Shown here: positions 16,582 through 24,452 of the stretch, one piece after another
Layout of the letters: every line of letters starts with the position of its first letter
Position numbering within the stretch: position 1 is the first letter of the stretch
Source: Myxococcales bacterium
GTDB taxonomy: Bacteria; Myxococcota_A; UBA9160; UBA4427
Assembly (NCBI GenBank): GCA_014240165.1
Contig: JAAZXM010000018.1
Coordinates: forward strand, 1-61,959
Direction: 5' to 3'
DNA: 61,959 bases
Translations under genes and position numbers: made by a program
Notes under the pieces: model-generated
The model's input: only the letters and a program-made list of their open reading frames with translations
What the model was told of the DNA's origin: nothing
The model's database searches: none

Positions 16582-17250
16582 CTATGCCTTGCGTCGTCCT
16601 GCTACTGCCAAGCCAGCGAGTCCCAAACCGACGAGCAAAGCCGTCGTCGGTTCCGGAACAATGTTGACTGAGCCCGAGCCGGCCAGCGTCGCCGTGGTGG
16701 AAGCACCACCAGCAAGACCGATCACGTTGCCAGGAGAGCTTTGCGAAAGCGAAATCGCTGCGCTTCCCCCGGTTCCCGTGACACTAAACACCAACGTGGC
16801 CAGCAAAGGAGCAGCGCCCCCCGCCGAAGAACCGGTGGTGTTCGCGGTTCCATTTGTCAGGTCAGCCGATACGAAATCGACGTTGACCTGATTGGTGGTG
16901 CCCACGCGGAGCGAACAACCCGCGGGTGCAGTCTGCGGATAGCCACCGCAGGTGGTACTGGCCTTCAAGTAGCCTCCGCCGCCCTTACCGCCGTACAGCA
17001 GGTAGCTTGTCGTTGTAGAAGCAGCCTGGTCGTACGAGAGCTGGCTGTCATCGAACAGCACGCCAATGGAGAGCAGGGTAATACCTGTAGTAGTACCAAC
17101 GTCGAGGCTTACCGTAACGCTAAGCGAGTCCCCAGTAGTAACCGTCTGACCGCTCACGCCGCCCATCGTAACTGTGAGAGCACTTGCACTGGCTGCACTG
17201 AAGAAAAAGAGCAGGGCAGTTACAAGCATCCTGTTGATCAATATGCGCAT
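16582..17250 (-). CDS. Cohesin-like PEP-CTERM sorted surface protein (copy 2)
   Basis: 222 residues from the ATG at 17248-17250, preceded by AAGGAG. Signal peptide (1-24), beta-rich cohesin-like domain, then VPEP at 198-201, a hydrophobic helix and the tail GRRKA: a complete PEP-CTERM sorting signal. It is a close paralogue of the protein at 5517-6176: TTGITLLSIGVLFDDSQL, YGGKGGGGYLKAS and GTTNQVNVD are nearly identical, and the Cys pair (Cys101, Cys112) is conserved. It follows the second dockerin-like gene by 101 bp on the same strand and is 1.2 kb from the exosortase, its probable processing enzyme. Confidence 0.85.
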   Translation of the reverse strand: MRILINRMLVTALLFFFSAASASALTVTMGGVSGQTVTTGDSLSVTVSLDVGTTTGITLLSIGVLFDDSQLSYDQAASTTTSYLLYGGKGGGGYLKASTTCGGYPQTAPAGCSLRVGTTNQVNVDFVSADLTNGTANTTGSSAGGAAPLLATLVFSVTGTGGSAAISLSQSSPGNVIGLAGGASTTATLAGSGSVNIVPEPTTALLVGLGLAGLAVAGRRKA

Positions 17251-17288
17251 CCAAATATCTCCTTGATACTTATCCCAATTAATTTTCA

Positions 17289-17323
17289 CGTACGGACAGC
17301 CGCTTCCCTTCAGCATCCGTACG
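17289..17323 (-). repeat. Inverted repeat between dockerin-like and PEP-CTERM genes (copy 2)
   Basis: CGTACGGA (17289-17296) and TCCGTACG (17316-17323) are perfect 8-bp inverted copies separated by 19 bases, within the 101-bp spacer of the pair. As RNA it could form a stem that separates expression of the two genes or slows decay of the downstream part. Confidence 0.4.
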
Positions 17324-17351
17324 CGTTCTTACGTCTTACAGATCGTGCAAA

Positions 17352-17798
17352 TTACTGAGCCGAGCAGGGCGAACCGGTGCCCGCACACGACAGACCCGAC
17401 GGACCGGGGGTCGCCCCCTGGGCGCCGAGAACGACGTTGGCGTCATCGAGCCCAACACCACCATCACAGTTCAGGTCGCTGGCATTACCAGCACCGGCAC
17501 CTTGAGCACCGAGCACGTCGTTGACGTCATCGAGCCCAACACCACCATCGTTATTGACATCGGGGTCGCAAGCCTGTCCGTAACCATCGACATCATAGTC
17601 CTCCTGCGAGTCGCAGCCTACAAGGGCAGGCGGGCCAGGCGTTGCACCCAGAGGCCCATTCGGCGTAGACGAGCAGTTGTCGAAGGCATCCGGCACACCG
17701 TCGCTATCGCTATCCGGGGAGCTGCCCGCGAACGAGCCGAAGGACAGTCCGAATGCCAACAGCGCCGCGCATCCGAGTACGATCAAATTTCGTGTCAT
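17352..17798 (-). CDS. Secreted TSP3/dockerin-like protein (copy 2)
   Basis: 148 residues. Signal peptide (cleaved near FAGS, about residue 25), then a thrombospondin type-3-like calcium segment (DSDSDGVPDAFDNCSS), then two dockerin-like loops: DPDVNNDGGVGLDDVNDVL and DLNCDGGVGLDDANVVL. The repeated GVGLDD(V/A)N is striking. The C-terminus ends CAGTGSPCSAQ. It is the first gene of the second dockerin plus PEP-CTERM pair. AAGGAG lies ten bases before the ATG. It is longer and only weakly similar to the 80-residue copy at 5051, so the two dockerin-like partners have diverged more than their cohesin-like neighbours. Confidence 0.75.
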   Translation of the reverse strand: MTRNLIVLGCAALLAFGLSFGSFAGSSPDSDSDGVPDAFDNCSSTPNGPLGATPGPPALVGCDSQEDYDVDGYGQACDPDVNNDGGVGLDDVNDVLGAQGAGAGNASDLNCDGGVGLDDANVVLGAQGATPGPSGLSCAGTGSPCSAQ

Positions 17799-17814
17799 TC
17801 CATCTTCTCCTTCT

Positions 17815-17826
17815 TCTAGATCTAGA
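17815..17826. repeat. 12-bp perfect palindrome upstream of dockerin-like copy 2
   Basis: TCTAGATCTAGA lies just upstream of the ribosome binding site of the gene starting at 17798. A regulator binding role is possible but it may be chance. Confidence 0.3.
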
Positions 17827-17869
17827 TATTGCCATCGTCGTAGAGCGCTGCGCCTGATGCTCTCCCAAC

Positions 17870-17885
17870 CGCAACTTGCTCACCC
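17870..17885 (-). promoter_or_regulatory. Weak sigma-54-like promoter for dockerin/PEP-CTERM pair
   Basis: Minus-strand GGGTGAGCAAGTTGCG keeps GG, ten bases, then GC, with TTGC at the -12 element but TGA in place of CAC. It lies about 73 bp upstream of the start codon at 17798, a normal promoter distance. Confidence 0.25.
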
Positions 17886-18122
17886 TATCACCAAGCGCGC
17901 GCTCCGGTCAAACCACTTTTTACGCTCAAACCAACTTTCTTTGGACTTACAGAGGTTTTCTGAACCAGCCTCTTACTCTCTTCACTGCCACTGAAATGCT
18001 TTAAGGTGCATTCGAAGCGTGTATGACGTGCCCAAGCTCCGATTTTCCTTAGTTTTCAGTTCCCTCCTGACTCTGAGGGGATTCTGAAGACTTTTTCTGG
18101 CTCACCAGCTGGAATGCTCAAC

Positions 18123-18146
18123 CCTGAAACGAGACCTGAAACGAGA
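18123..18146. repeat. Two tandem copies of a 12-bp unit
   Basis: CCTGAAACGAGA occurs twice head to tail, about 137 bp downstream of the better sigma-54 match in the leftward direction. It could be a protein binding site. Confidence 0.5.
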
Positions 18147-18282
18147 TCGATGAATGATGCCCGATCTGCGTTTTCTTCCTTATTTCGGCGGGTTGCGCCC
18201 CTTGCTGAAACCTCCTTTTCACTTGCTCAACACTGAGTCACCCAGGCGTAACGGAAATTCTGGCTGGCCCACGCTGCGGAAG

Positions 18283-18299
18283 ATGCAATTGCTATGCCG
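18283..18299 (-). promoter_or_regulatory. Sigma-54-like (-24/-12) promoter match
   Basis: On the minus strand the sequence reads CGGCATAGCAATTGCAT: GGCA, then TTGCA, with the GG and GC exactly ten bases apart, close to TGGCAC-N5-TTGCA. It points toward the dockerin/PEP-CTERM pair, 485 bp from its start codon. A sigma-54 activator gene lies 2 kb away, and PEP-CTERM genes in other bacteria are known to be driven by sigma-54 with PrsR-type activators. Confidence 0.45.
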
Positions 18300-18489
18300 A
18301 TTCTTAAGAACGTCTAAATAGCTGTTTTAACAGCCTTTCGGATGAAGTGGGGATCGCCTCGGGAGAAAAGTTTTTCTTAATTTGGGGGAAGTTTCTCAGA
18401 AATCCTCACTGGATGACGGAAAAATTCTTCCCTCCCCCGAGAGCGCGGAGAAGAGCCCCGGGGTCGTGGCCACACCGGCACTCCGATGA

Positions 18490-20073
18490 TCAGGGAAAAG
18501 TGCTTTCCCCCGTGTGGGGAGTGTCCGATCGAGCCGCCGCGGCCAGAGCCGAGTCCAGGTAGCGCTCGACCTCTTCCAGCCGGCGGGCGGCTACCTCCCG
18601 CGCAACGGGGCGGCGGTCCAGGACAGGGGTGGTCAGTCGGACGACCAGAATCGGATGCAACCGGCGGAGGGGGCTTCGGTCCAGGGCAAGCAACGAGCGC
18701 AGAGTCTCGGTCGGCAGACCCCCGGCGCCGCGCACCCAGTGGTGAACGAGCAGGCGGCGCTTGCCCTTCTCGACGACCCGAACATCCACGAGTTGCCCGT
18801 TTGCTGCCGGGACTGCAGCGTCCTCCACCACCTTCCACCCGCTTCCCGGAAGTGCTGTCACGGGCGAGAGGGGGCTGCCCCCGCGTTGGTCGAAATCCGA
18901 TTCCGCGACGAAGACCGAAACCGGGCCGGTGTCCAGGTGGTATTTGCGATTCACGACCTCGCCGAAACGCGCGCTTCCGCGAAACGAAAAATCCGGAGGG
19001 ATCTTCTCGGAAGCCCAACGATCGAGCGCGTCACCCACCAGGGAGTGGAGCGAAGTCGGATCCGGAGCCGAGGACTGCCATGTTGGGAGCCCCAAGGCCA
19101 GCGCCTGAAGAACCACCGCAAGCGTGCCCGCAGCCGCAAGACTCCCAGTAGCCGCAAACCGCCGCGCTTCGGGCACCACCGTGGCCGGCTCGTATTGGAA
19201 GACCGGGAGCCGCTCGAGCAGGGTGTCGATGGCGTACACAGTGACCAACCCCACAAGCAGAATCACAATGCCCTGGAGGTTGTGAATTGCGATGACCTCG
19301 GAGTGGGGGTTCAGGATCAGGGTGACTACACGCACCCCGTTGAGCGCAAAAGCGAGAATCGGGGCAATCACCAGAAGAAGCGCCGCATGTCGCCCCCGAC
19401 GCTCGAAAAGGTCGATCAAAAGGATGGTCAACAGGGTCAGGATCTGGACCGAGCGCATACCGCTGCAGCCCTCGATCACCTGGAAGGCCTCGCTGACTCG
19501 CAGAATCTGATCCCCCGAAACCAGGTGGGGAATGCCGAGTACCGAGAGGGCCATCCCGGCCAGTTGAGCGGTCCAGATCTGCAACTTGAAGACCACGGCC
19601 AGCATAAGCGGAGCGGGCAGCGGCACCGCGAAAAGGAGAACGATAAGGGGCAACCAGAGCGCACGCAGACCCGGGAGACCGAGATAAGCGACCACCACGC
19701 CGGTCATGACGAGGGCCAAGGCCACTACCTGAAGATCGAGGGCCTGGGTGTAGACCGCCCAGCCGAAACATCCGGCCCCCGCCACGAAACTCGGCAGAAT
19801 CAGGCTCCAGGGCCCGGTCGAGAGGGGCAGCGCACGAACCCGGTTGGAGCGTCGGTAGGCGAGCCATGCCGCGATCGCGATCACGACGATGGGGGCGCTA
19901 TCGCCGGGCAGGAAGAGCCAATACTCGACACCCTGGGCAAAGCTGTAGCGGGTGCCCACGGTGTAGAGGGTCCGAAACGCAGCCAGGATCAGAAAAATCG
20001 CCAGCAGGTGAGGCACCGCGGCGCGCCAGCCGCGAGCCGCCGGCGCCTCCTGGTCTCCGGACTCCTTCAACAT
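18490..20073 (-). CDS. Exosortase fused to EpsI-like C-terminal domain
   Basis: 527 residues from the ATG at 20071-20073 (GGGGAG before it). Residues 20-290 form eight or so membrane helices with the exosortase catalytic triad: Cys203 in EGCSG, Arg248 in NGVR and His264 in IAIHNLQG. Exosortases cut PEP-CTERM tails at the inner membrane and pass the protein to the outer surface. After one more helix (about 310-330) the C-terminal 200 residues resemble EpsI (SPLSPVTALPGSGWKV), a partner linked to exopolysaccharide loci. Two PEP-CTERM substrates lie in the window. I cannot assign an exosortase subclass from sequence alone. No exopolysaccharide genes are adjacent. Confidence 0.9.
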   Translation of the reverse strand: MLKESGDQEAPAARGWRAAVPHLLAIFLILAAFRTLYTVGTRYSFAQGVEYWLFLPGDSAPIVVIAIAAWLAYRRSNRVRALPLSTGPWSLILPSFVAGAGCFGWAVYTQALDLQVVALALVMTGVVVAYLGLPGLRALWLPLIVLLFAVPLPAPLMLAVVFKLQIWTAQLAGMALSVLGIPHLVSGDQILRVSEAFQVIEGCSGMRSVQILTLLTILLIDLFERRGRHAALLLVIAPILAFALNGVRVVTLILNPHSEVIAIHNLQGIVILLVGLVTVYAIDTLLERLPVFQYEPATVVPEARRFAATGSLAAAGTLAVVLQALALGLPTWQSSAPDPTSLHSLVGDALDRWASEKIPPDFSFRGSARFGEVVNRKYHLDTGPVSVFVAESDFDQRGGSPLSPVTALPGSGWKVVEDAAVPAANGQLVDVRVVEKGKRRLLVHHWVRGAGGLPTETLRSLLALDRSPLRRLHPILVVRLTTPVLDRRPVAREVAARRLEEVERYLDSALAAAARSDTPHTGESTFP

Positions 20074-20327
20074 CCATCTCCCCGCCGGATCGCCCAAGAT
20101 CCGGGTCCCGTATGCCCTTATCGGCCGATGACAGGCTCCGCCGGAGCCGACGATCGGCCTGGCTCGAGGGGCACTCGGCTCTGACGCGGGCATTCTAGGC
20201 TGAATCGTCCTGATGCCCCAGACTCAGCCTCACCCACGCACGGCCGCCCTGGCCCGGCGATTCGAGCTGAGGGGAAGAGCGGTAGCGGCCTGCGCCGCAT
20301 CCGGCTTGGCTCGAGCATCTTCCCGCT

Positions 20328-21464
20328 CTATCCAGGAACCTCCCGGCGACCCGGAGCGGTCTCGGCCAGGGGCAGTTCAAGCTGTCGCCACCCCTCGCCG
20401 GAGTCCCCGAGGTCGCTTGCGGTTTTCGCCTGGGACGAGCCCGGCCGCCTCAGCCGATAGCGCAGCGTACTGCGCGGAATGTCGAGCATCCGGGCGGCCC
20501 GGCTCACGTTGCCCTGACTTTGCTCCAGGGCACCCCGAAGAGTCGCCTCGTCCAGGGGGTCAAGTAGCAGCGGGTTCACGGCGGCCCGGCCCTTGGAGGC
20601 GAGCGCCTCGAGGGCGATGTCGCGGTCGAAAGGGCGCTCGGGCCAGTAGATGGCGACGCGCTCGACGAGATTGACCAGCTCGCGAACATTGCCCGGCCAG
20701 GTATGCCGCGCCAGCACTTCCCGGGCGCCCCAGGTCGCAGGCTTCACCACCCGGCCCAATCTCGCCGACAAGTCTCGCCTGATCCCCTCCATCAGGGCGG
20801 ACAGATCCTCGCTGCGCTCACGCAGGGGCGGCAGTTCGAACTCGAGTACTGCCAGGCGGTAGTATAGATCCGAGCGGAAGCGCCCCTGCGCCACTTCGGA
20901 GCTCAGCGGACGATTGGTGGCCGCCACCACGCGGGCGCGCATGGCGAGGGTGACGCCGCCGCCCACCCGCTCGAAACAGCGGTCGTGCAGCACGCGAAGC
21001 AACTTGGCCTGGAGTTCCGGAGCCAATTCGGCGACCTCGTCGAGAAAAAGCGTGCCCTCCTCGGCCAACTCGAAGCGCCCAGGACGCCGGGCGGCCGCCC
21101 CGGTAAACGCGCCGCGCTCATGTCCAAAGAGTTCACTCTCGATGACCTGGGGGGCGAGAGCGGCGCAATCGACATGAACCAGCCGCCCGCTTCGGCGTCG
21201 CGAAAGACGATGGATGAGCTGCGCCACCTCTCCTTTGCCCGTGCCGGTTTCACCGGTCAGGAGAACGGCAGCATCGCTGGCGGCAGCACGCTCCACGCGA
21301 TCGCGAAGCGCGCGCATCTCTTCGCTCTTCCCCCAGACGATTTCGCCGGCCGGGTGATCGGCCTTGTCGCCATCGTGTTGGGTGCGGAGGGCCTCTGCGA
21401 TAAGGCGGGCGTCCACAGTCTCGGGGCCAAACCGATCCGGTTCATCGCGCACGGTTGTCGACAT
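20328..21464 (-). CDS. Sigma-54-dependent activator without receiver domain (PrsR-like)
   Basis: 378 residues from the ATG at 21462-21464; an upstream TTG at 21500 is less likely. A short N-terminus (about 45 residues, no phospho-receiver) precedes an AAA+ sigma-54 interaction domain: Walker A GETGTGKG (71-78), GAFTGA (118-123, sigma-54 contact) and Walker B LFLDE (139-143). A Fis-type helix-turn-helix near the C-terminus (NVSRAARMLDIPRSTLRYRL) binds DNA. In known PEP-CTERM systems the activator PrsR works with kinase PrsK; no kinase is seen here, so control must be by another input or by abundance. It lies 254 bp upstream of the exosortase on the same strand. Confidence 0.88.
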   Translation of the reverse strand: MSTTVRDEPDRFGPETVDARLIAEALRTQHDGDKADHPAGEIVWGKSEEMRALRDRVERAAASDAAVLLTGETGTGKGEVAQLIHRLSRRRSGRLVHVDCAALAPQVIESELFGHERGAFTGAAARRPGRFELAEEGTLFLDEVAELAPELQAKLLRVLHDRCFERVGGGVTLAMRARVVAATNRPLSSEVAQGRFRSDLYYRLAVLEFELPPLRERSEDLSALMEGIRRDLSARLGRVVKPATWGAREVLARHTWPGNVRELVNLVERVAIYWPERPFDRDIALEALASKGRAAVNPLLLDPLDEATLRGALEQSQGNVSRAARMLDIPRSTLRYRLRRPGSSQAKTASDLGDSGEGWRQLELPLAETAPGRREVPG

Positions 21465-21586
21465 GACAAGAGAAATGCCCCGCCGCGTCCGCACGCGCAA
21501 CGGCCCCGGACCAAGAATGAGCGAAATTTGAGGCGCGCGTAGCCCCTGCGGCGCTCTGGCCGCAGCGCACGCGCTCGCCCCGAATA

Positions 21587-21612
21587 CCGAAACCCCTAAC
21601 CGAAACCCCTAA
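21587..21612. repeat. Two tandem copies of a 13-bp unit at the frmA 3' end
   Basis: CCGAAACCCCTAA is repeated head to tail and overlaps the stop codon of the dehydrogenase gene. Probably a small local duplication. Confidence 0.5.
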
Positions 21613-22715
21613 TAGAGGATGACGCTCCGGATCACCTCTCCATCGTGCATGAGGTCAAAGGCCGTATTGATCTCTTCCAGGGGCAGGGTGCGGCTGACCA
21701 TTTCGTCGAGCAGAATGCGACCCGCCATGTAGCGGTCGACGAAACCCGGCAATTGAGTCCTGCCCCGGGTTCCCCCGAAGGCCGTCCCCCGCCATGATCG
21801 CCCGGTGACCAGCAGAAAGGGTCGGGCGTGGAGTTCTTGACCCGCGCCCGCCACGCCAATAATAATGCTCTCGCCCCAACCCTTATGGCAGGATCGAAGC
21901 GCGCTCCCCATGACCTCGACGTTTCCGATGCACTCGAACGCGTAGTCCACTCCCCCGTCGGTCATTTCGACAATCACATCCTCAACCGTATCCACGGTCG
22001 CGGGATTGACGAAATCCGTGGCCCCGAATTGCTCGGCCAACGGGAATTTCTTTTCGTTGAGATCAACCCCGATGATCCGGTCAGCACCCGCCATCACGGC
22101 ACCTTGGATCACCGAAAGGCCAATGCCCCCCAGGCCAAAGACAGCCACCGACGCCCCGGGTTCGACCTTGGCGGTGTGCAGAACCGCACCGATCCCGGTG
22201 GTCACCCCACAGCCGAGCAAACACACCTTGTCCAGGGGCGCGTCACGCCGCACCTTCGCAAGAGCGATCTCCGGCACGACCGTGTACTCGGCAAAGGTTG
22301 AGGTCCCCATATAGTGGTGGATCTTCTCACCCCGGTAGGAAATTCGGCTTGTCCCATCGGGCATCAGCCCGCGTCCCTGGGTCTCACGAATCGCCCCGCA
22401 GAGATTCGTCTTGCCCGAAAGGCAGAATTTGCACTGCCTGCACTCAGGGGTGTAGAGAGGAATAACGTGATCTCCCGCTTCCAGGGAAGCCACACCCGGG
22501 CCGACTTCTTCGATCACACCCGCGCCTTCGTGGCCGAGCACGGCAGGGAAAAGGCCCTCGGGATCATCTCCGGAGAGGGTGAATGCATCGGTATGACAAA
22601 CGCCCGTCGCGGCCAGACGCACCAAGCACTCGCCCGGCCCCGGACCTTCGAGGTCGATTTCGTCGATGACCAATTTTTCACCCGGTGCCACCGCGATTGC
22701 AGCCCTGACTTTCAT
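21609..22715 (-). CDS. frmA: S-(hydroxymethyl)glutathione dehydrogenase (class III alcohol dehydrogenase)
   Basis: 368 residues, the family's usual length. Catalytic zinc ligands Cys40 (GVCHTD) and His62-Glu63, structural zinc Cys92, Cys95, Cys98 and Cys106, and a Rossmann motif [10 protein letters not shown] are all intact. It oxidises S-hydroxymethylglutathione, formed from formaldehyde and glutathione, with NAD. The usual partner, S-formylglutathione hydrolase, is not next to it. The upstream 47-bp gap separates it from the zinc-ribbon gene on the same strand. Confidence 0.93.
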   Translation of the reverse strand: MKVRAAIAVAPGEKLVIDEIDLEGPGPGECLVRLAATGVCHTDAFTLSGDDPEGLFPAVLGHEGAGVIEEVGPGVASLEAGDHVIPLYTPECRQCKFCLSGKTNLCGAIRETQGRGLMPDGTSRISYRGEKIHHYMGTSTFAEYTVVPEIALAKVRRDAPLDKVCLLGCGVTTGIGAVLHTAKVEPGASVAVFGLGGIGLSVIQGAVMAGADRIIGVDLNEKKFPLAEQFGATDFVNPATVDTVEDVIVEMTDGGVDYAFECIGNVEVMGSALRSCHKGWGESIIIGVAGAGQELHARPFLLVTGRSWRGTAFGGTRGRTQLPGFVDRYMAGRILLDEMVSRTLPLEEINTAFDLMHDGEVIRSVILY

Positions 22716-22762
22716 CTCGACTCCTCGTCCGAATTCCGCGCGAGCGAATTATAGGCGGGTAC

Positions 22763-23086
22763 TCAGCCGCCGCCGCCGCACGCGCGCATAACCGAAAAAG
22801 CCACGGCCATGAGAATCCATACCACGCTAATGCTCGCGTTCATCCGGCCTCGGCCCTTCGCCCGGGGTTCTTCATCCTGGGGGAGGGGACTCGGCTCGGT
22901 CGCGTCGACCTGCGAATAGGCTTCCTGGTATTCGGCTGGCTCGACATAAACCACCGAGGGATCTTCCGCGCCCCCGGCTCGACCCGGTCCGGTTCGCCCT
23001 CCGCAATGCATGCACCTGCGGGTGCTGGGCGGGAAACTGACATCACAACTCGGGCAACGCACCTCAAAAGCCGAAACGCCTGACAT
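22763..23086 (-). CDS. Zinc-ribbon protein with C-terminal membrane helix
   Basis: 107 residues from the ATG at 23084-23086, which overlaps the stop of the YqgE/AlgH gene as TGATG. The N-terminus has CPSC and CMHC, a zinc ribbon, followed by an acidic linker and a single hydrophobic helix (SISVVWILMAVAFSVM) ending in CGGGG. Translational coupling suggests a shared role with the upstream gene. Function not known; similar tail-anchored zinc ribbons occur widely. Confidence 0.7.
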   Translation of the reverse strand: MSGVSAFEVRCPSCDVSFPPSTRRCMHCGGRTGPGRAGGAEDPSVVYVEPAEYQEAYSQVDATEPSPLPQDEEPRAKGRGRMNASISVVWILMAVAFSVMRACGGGG

Positions 23087-23649
23087 CAGTGGACCCCCGC
23101 GGTCGCCACCAGAGAGCCGGGGTCGATCCCCATGCCGCGAACCACATGGTCCCACATCTTCTCGGCCGGCACTTCGAAAATCGTCTCCGGGTCCGCTTCC
23201 GCGGAGAGCCAAGCGCCCTGCGCCATTTCAAATTCCAGCTGGCCGGGGCCCCATCCCGAATAACCGAGAAAAAACCGCAGAAGTTCGGGAGGCGCCTCGG
23301 CGATGTCTCGAAAAACGTCCATCGAGCCTCCGAAGTTCACGCCATCCACCACCGAACTCACCTGTTCATCCTCGAAACCCAGGGACGATGAGTCGCCGAA
23401 GAGCATCCATCCGGAGTTGGGTTCTACCGGGCCGCCCCAACTGACCCGCCCTTGCTGATCTCCCCGCCACTCGAATTGAAGGCTGCTGAACAAATCCGAC
23501 AGAAGCAGGTCGGCCGGACGATTCAGCACCAGTCCAAAGCTGGCGCTGGTGTCGTGCTCGATCATCAAGAGCACGCTGCGATGAAAGTTGGGATCTCGCA
23601 GCTGAGGCATCGCAATCAGCAGCGAAGAATTCAGGCCTTTTTCGCTCAC
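23086..23649 (-). CDS. yqgE: YqgE/AlgH family protein (UPF0301)
   Basis: 187 residues, typical length. Signatures LIAMPQLRDPNFHRSVLLMIEH, NRP and GYSGWGPGQLE are characteristic of the family. The biochemical role is unsettled; in some bacteria it was described as a regulator of alginate genes. The ATG lies at 23647-23649. Confidence 0.93.
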   Translation of the reverse strand: MSEKGLNSSLLIAMPQLRDPNFHRSVLLMIEHDTSASFGLVLNRPADLLLSDLFSSLQFEWRGDQQGRVSWGGPVEPNSGWMLFGDSSSLGFEDEQVSSVVDGVNFGGSMDVFRDIAEAPPELLRFFLGYSGWGPGQLEFEMAQGAWLSAEADPETIFEVPAEKMWDHVVRGMGIDPGSLVATAGVH

Positions 23650-23684
23650 GGCGTCACCTTAGCAGGCCCGGTACCCTGACCGGG

Positions 23685-24353
23685 GTGAGCGAGAGCAGGG
23701 AAGCGCGAGGGCTCCGATTGGCCATCCTTGTGGGGGTGGGAATCGGTGCCGCTGCGCTCGGCGCAGCCAGCGAGTATCCGGCAACGATTCGGGCACTCTC
23801 CTGGGGCGCGCTCATGACGTCCGCTGCCGGGGTCTGCTTCGCAGGGGCCTTGGCCGTCGGCTCTTCCTCACCCCCCTCGGCATTTCTGAAATTGGCTGCG
23901 CCCGCTCGCCCTCTCCGGGGCAGTCGTCTCGCCCTGGCGGTGGTTGGAATGCTAACGCTCAGCCATGGCATCAGCCTGATCCTGGTCGCAACCGGCGCCC
24001 GCGAATCCAGCGTGCTCGCTCGCGTCGATGGGCTGCTTGCCCGGGCGTCGGGAACCGAATCCGTGGAGGCCATCCTCGCCCTGGCTCTTGCGCCCGCCTT
24101 GGCTGAGGAAATCTTCTTCCGCGGCGCGCTGCTCAGCCTGCTCAGTCAGCGCCTGGGCCCGGGTTGGGGCCTGCTCCTATCCTCTCTGCTTTTCGGCCTC
24201 CTCCATCTGGATCCGGCCCAGGGCGGAGCTGCTGCTGTTCTCGGGCTCTACCTCGGCGCCCTCACCCTGCGAACCGGCAGCATACACGCAGCCATCCTCT
24301 GTCATGGGTTGAATAACCTGATGGCGGTTGTGGCGGCGCTGTGGGCACCTTGA
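23685..24353 (+). CDS. CPBP family intramembrane glutamic endopeptidase
   Basis: 222 residues, GTG start. About six membrane helices. The CPBP (Abi) motifs are present: EEIFFRG (Glu141-Glu142, Arg146), FGLLHLD (His174) and HGLNN near residue 206. Such proteases act in the bilayer; in bacteria the substrate is rarely known. It is divergent from yqgE. Confidence 0.9.
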   Translation: MSESREARGLRLAILVGVGIGAAALGAASEYPATIRALSWGALMTSAAGVCFAGALAVGSSSPPSAFLKLAAPARPLRGSRLALAVVGMLTLSHGISLILVATGARESSVLARVDGLLARASGTESVEAILALALAPALAEEIFFRGALLSLLSQRLGPGWGLLLSSLLFGLLHLDPAQGGAAAVLGLYLGALTLRTGSIHAAILCHGLNNLMAVVAALWAP

Positions 24354-24452
24354 GCGCGGGGCACGAAATTCCGCCGGATTCACTTCAGCGGATGATCCCT
24401 TCGGACGAACCTATAGCCATAGACGCTGGGATCAAAAGCGGGGAAAATCGAA

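Larger units (their letters stand above)
17820..18489. other. 690-bp AT-richer gap without a recognisable gene
   Basis: I find no convincing coding frame on either strand. The base composition is visibly richer in A and T than the surroundings up to about 18420. It contains a good sigma-54-like promoter match at 18283-18299, a weaker one at 17870-17885 and a 12-bp tandem repeat at 18123-18146. It separates the exosortase 3' end from the 5' end of the dockerin/PEP-CTERM pair, so it must hold the promoter and leader of that pair, and could also hold a small RNA. Confidence 0.6.

Noticed and set aside
18490..20073. Assignment of the exosortase to a particular subclass (for example XrtA or XrtD)
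   Set aside because: The EpsI fusion recalls XrtD-type proteins but the substrate tails are VPEP, not VPLPA; the evidence conflicts without a model search.
18514..20184. 556-codon plus-strand frame opposite the exosortase
   Set aside because: Shadow of the exosortase frame; very polar composition, no motif.
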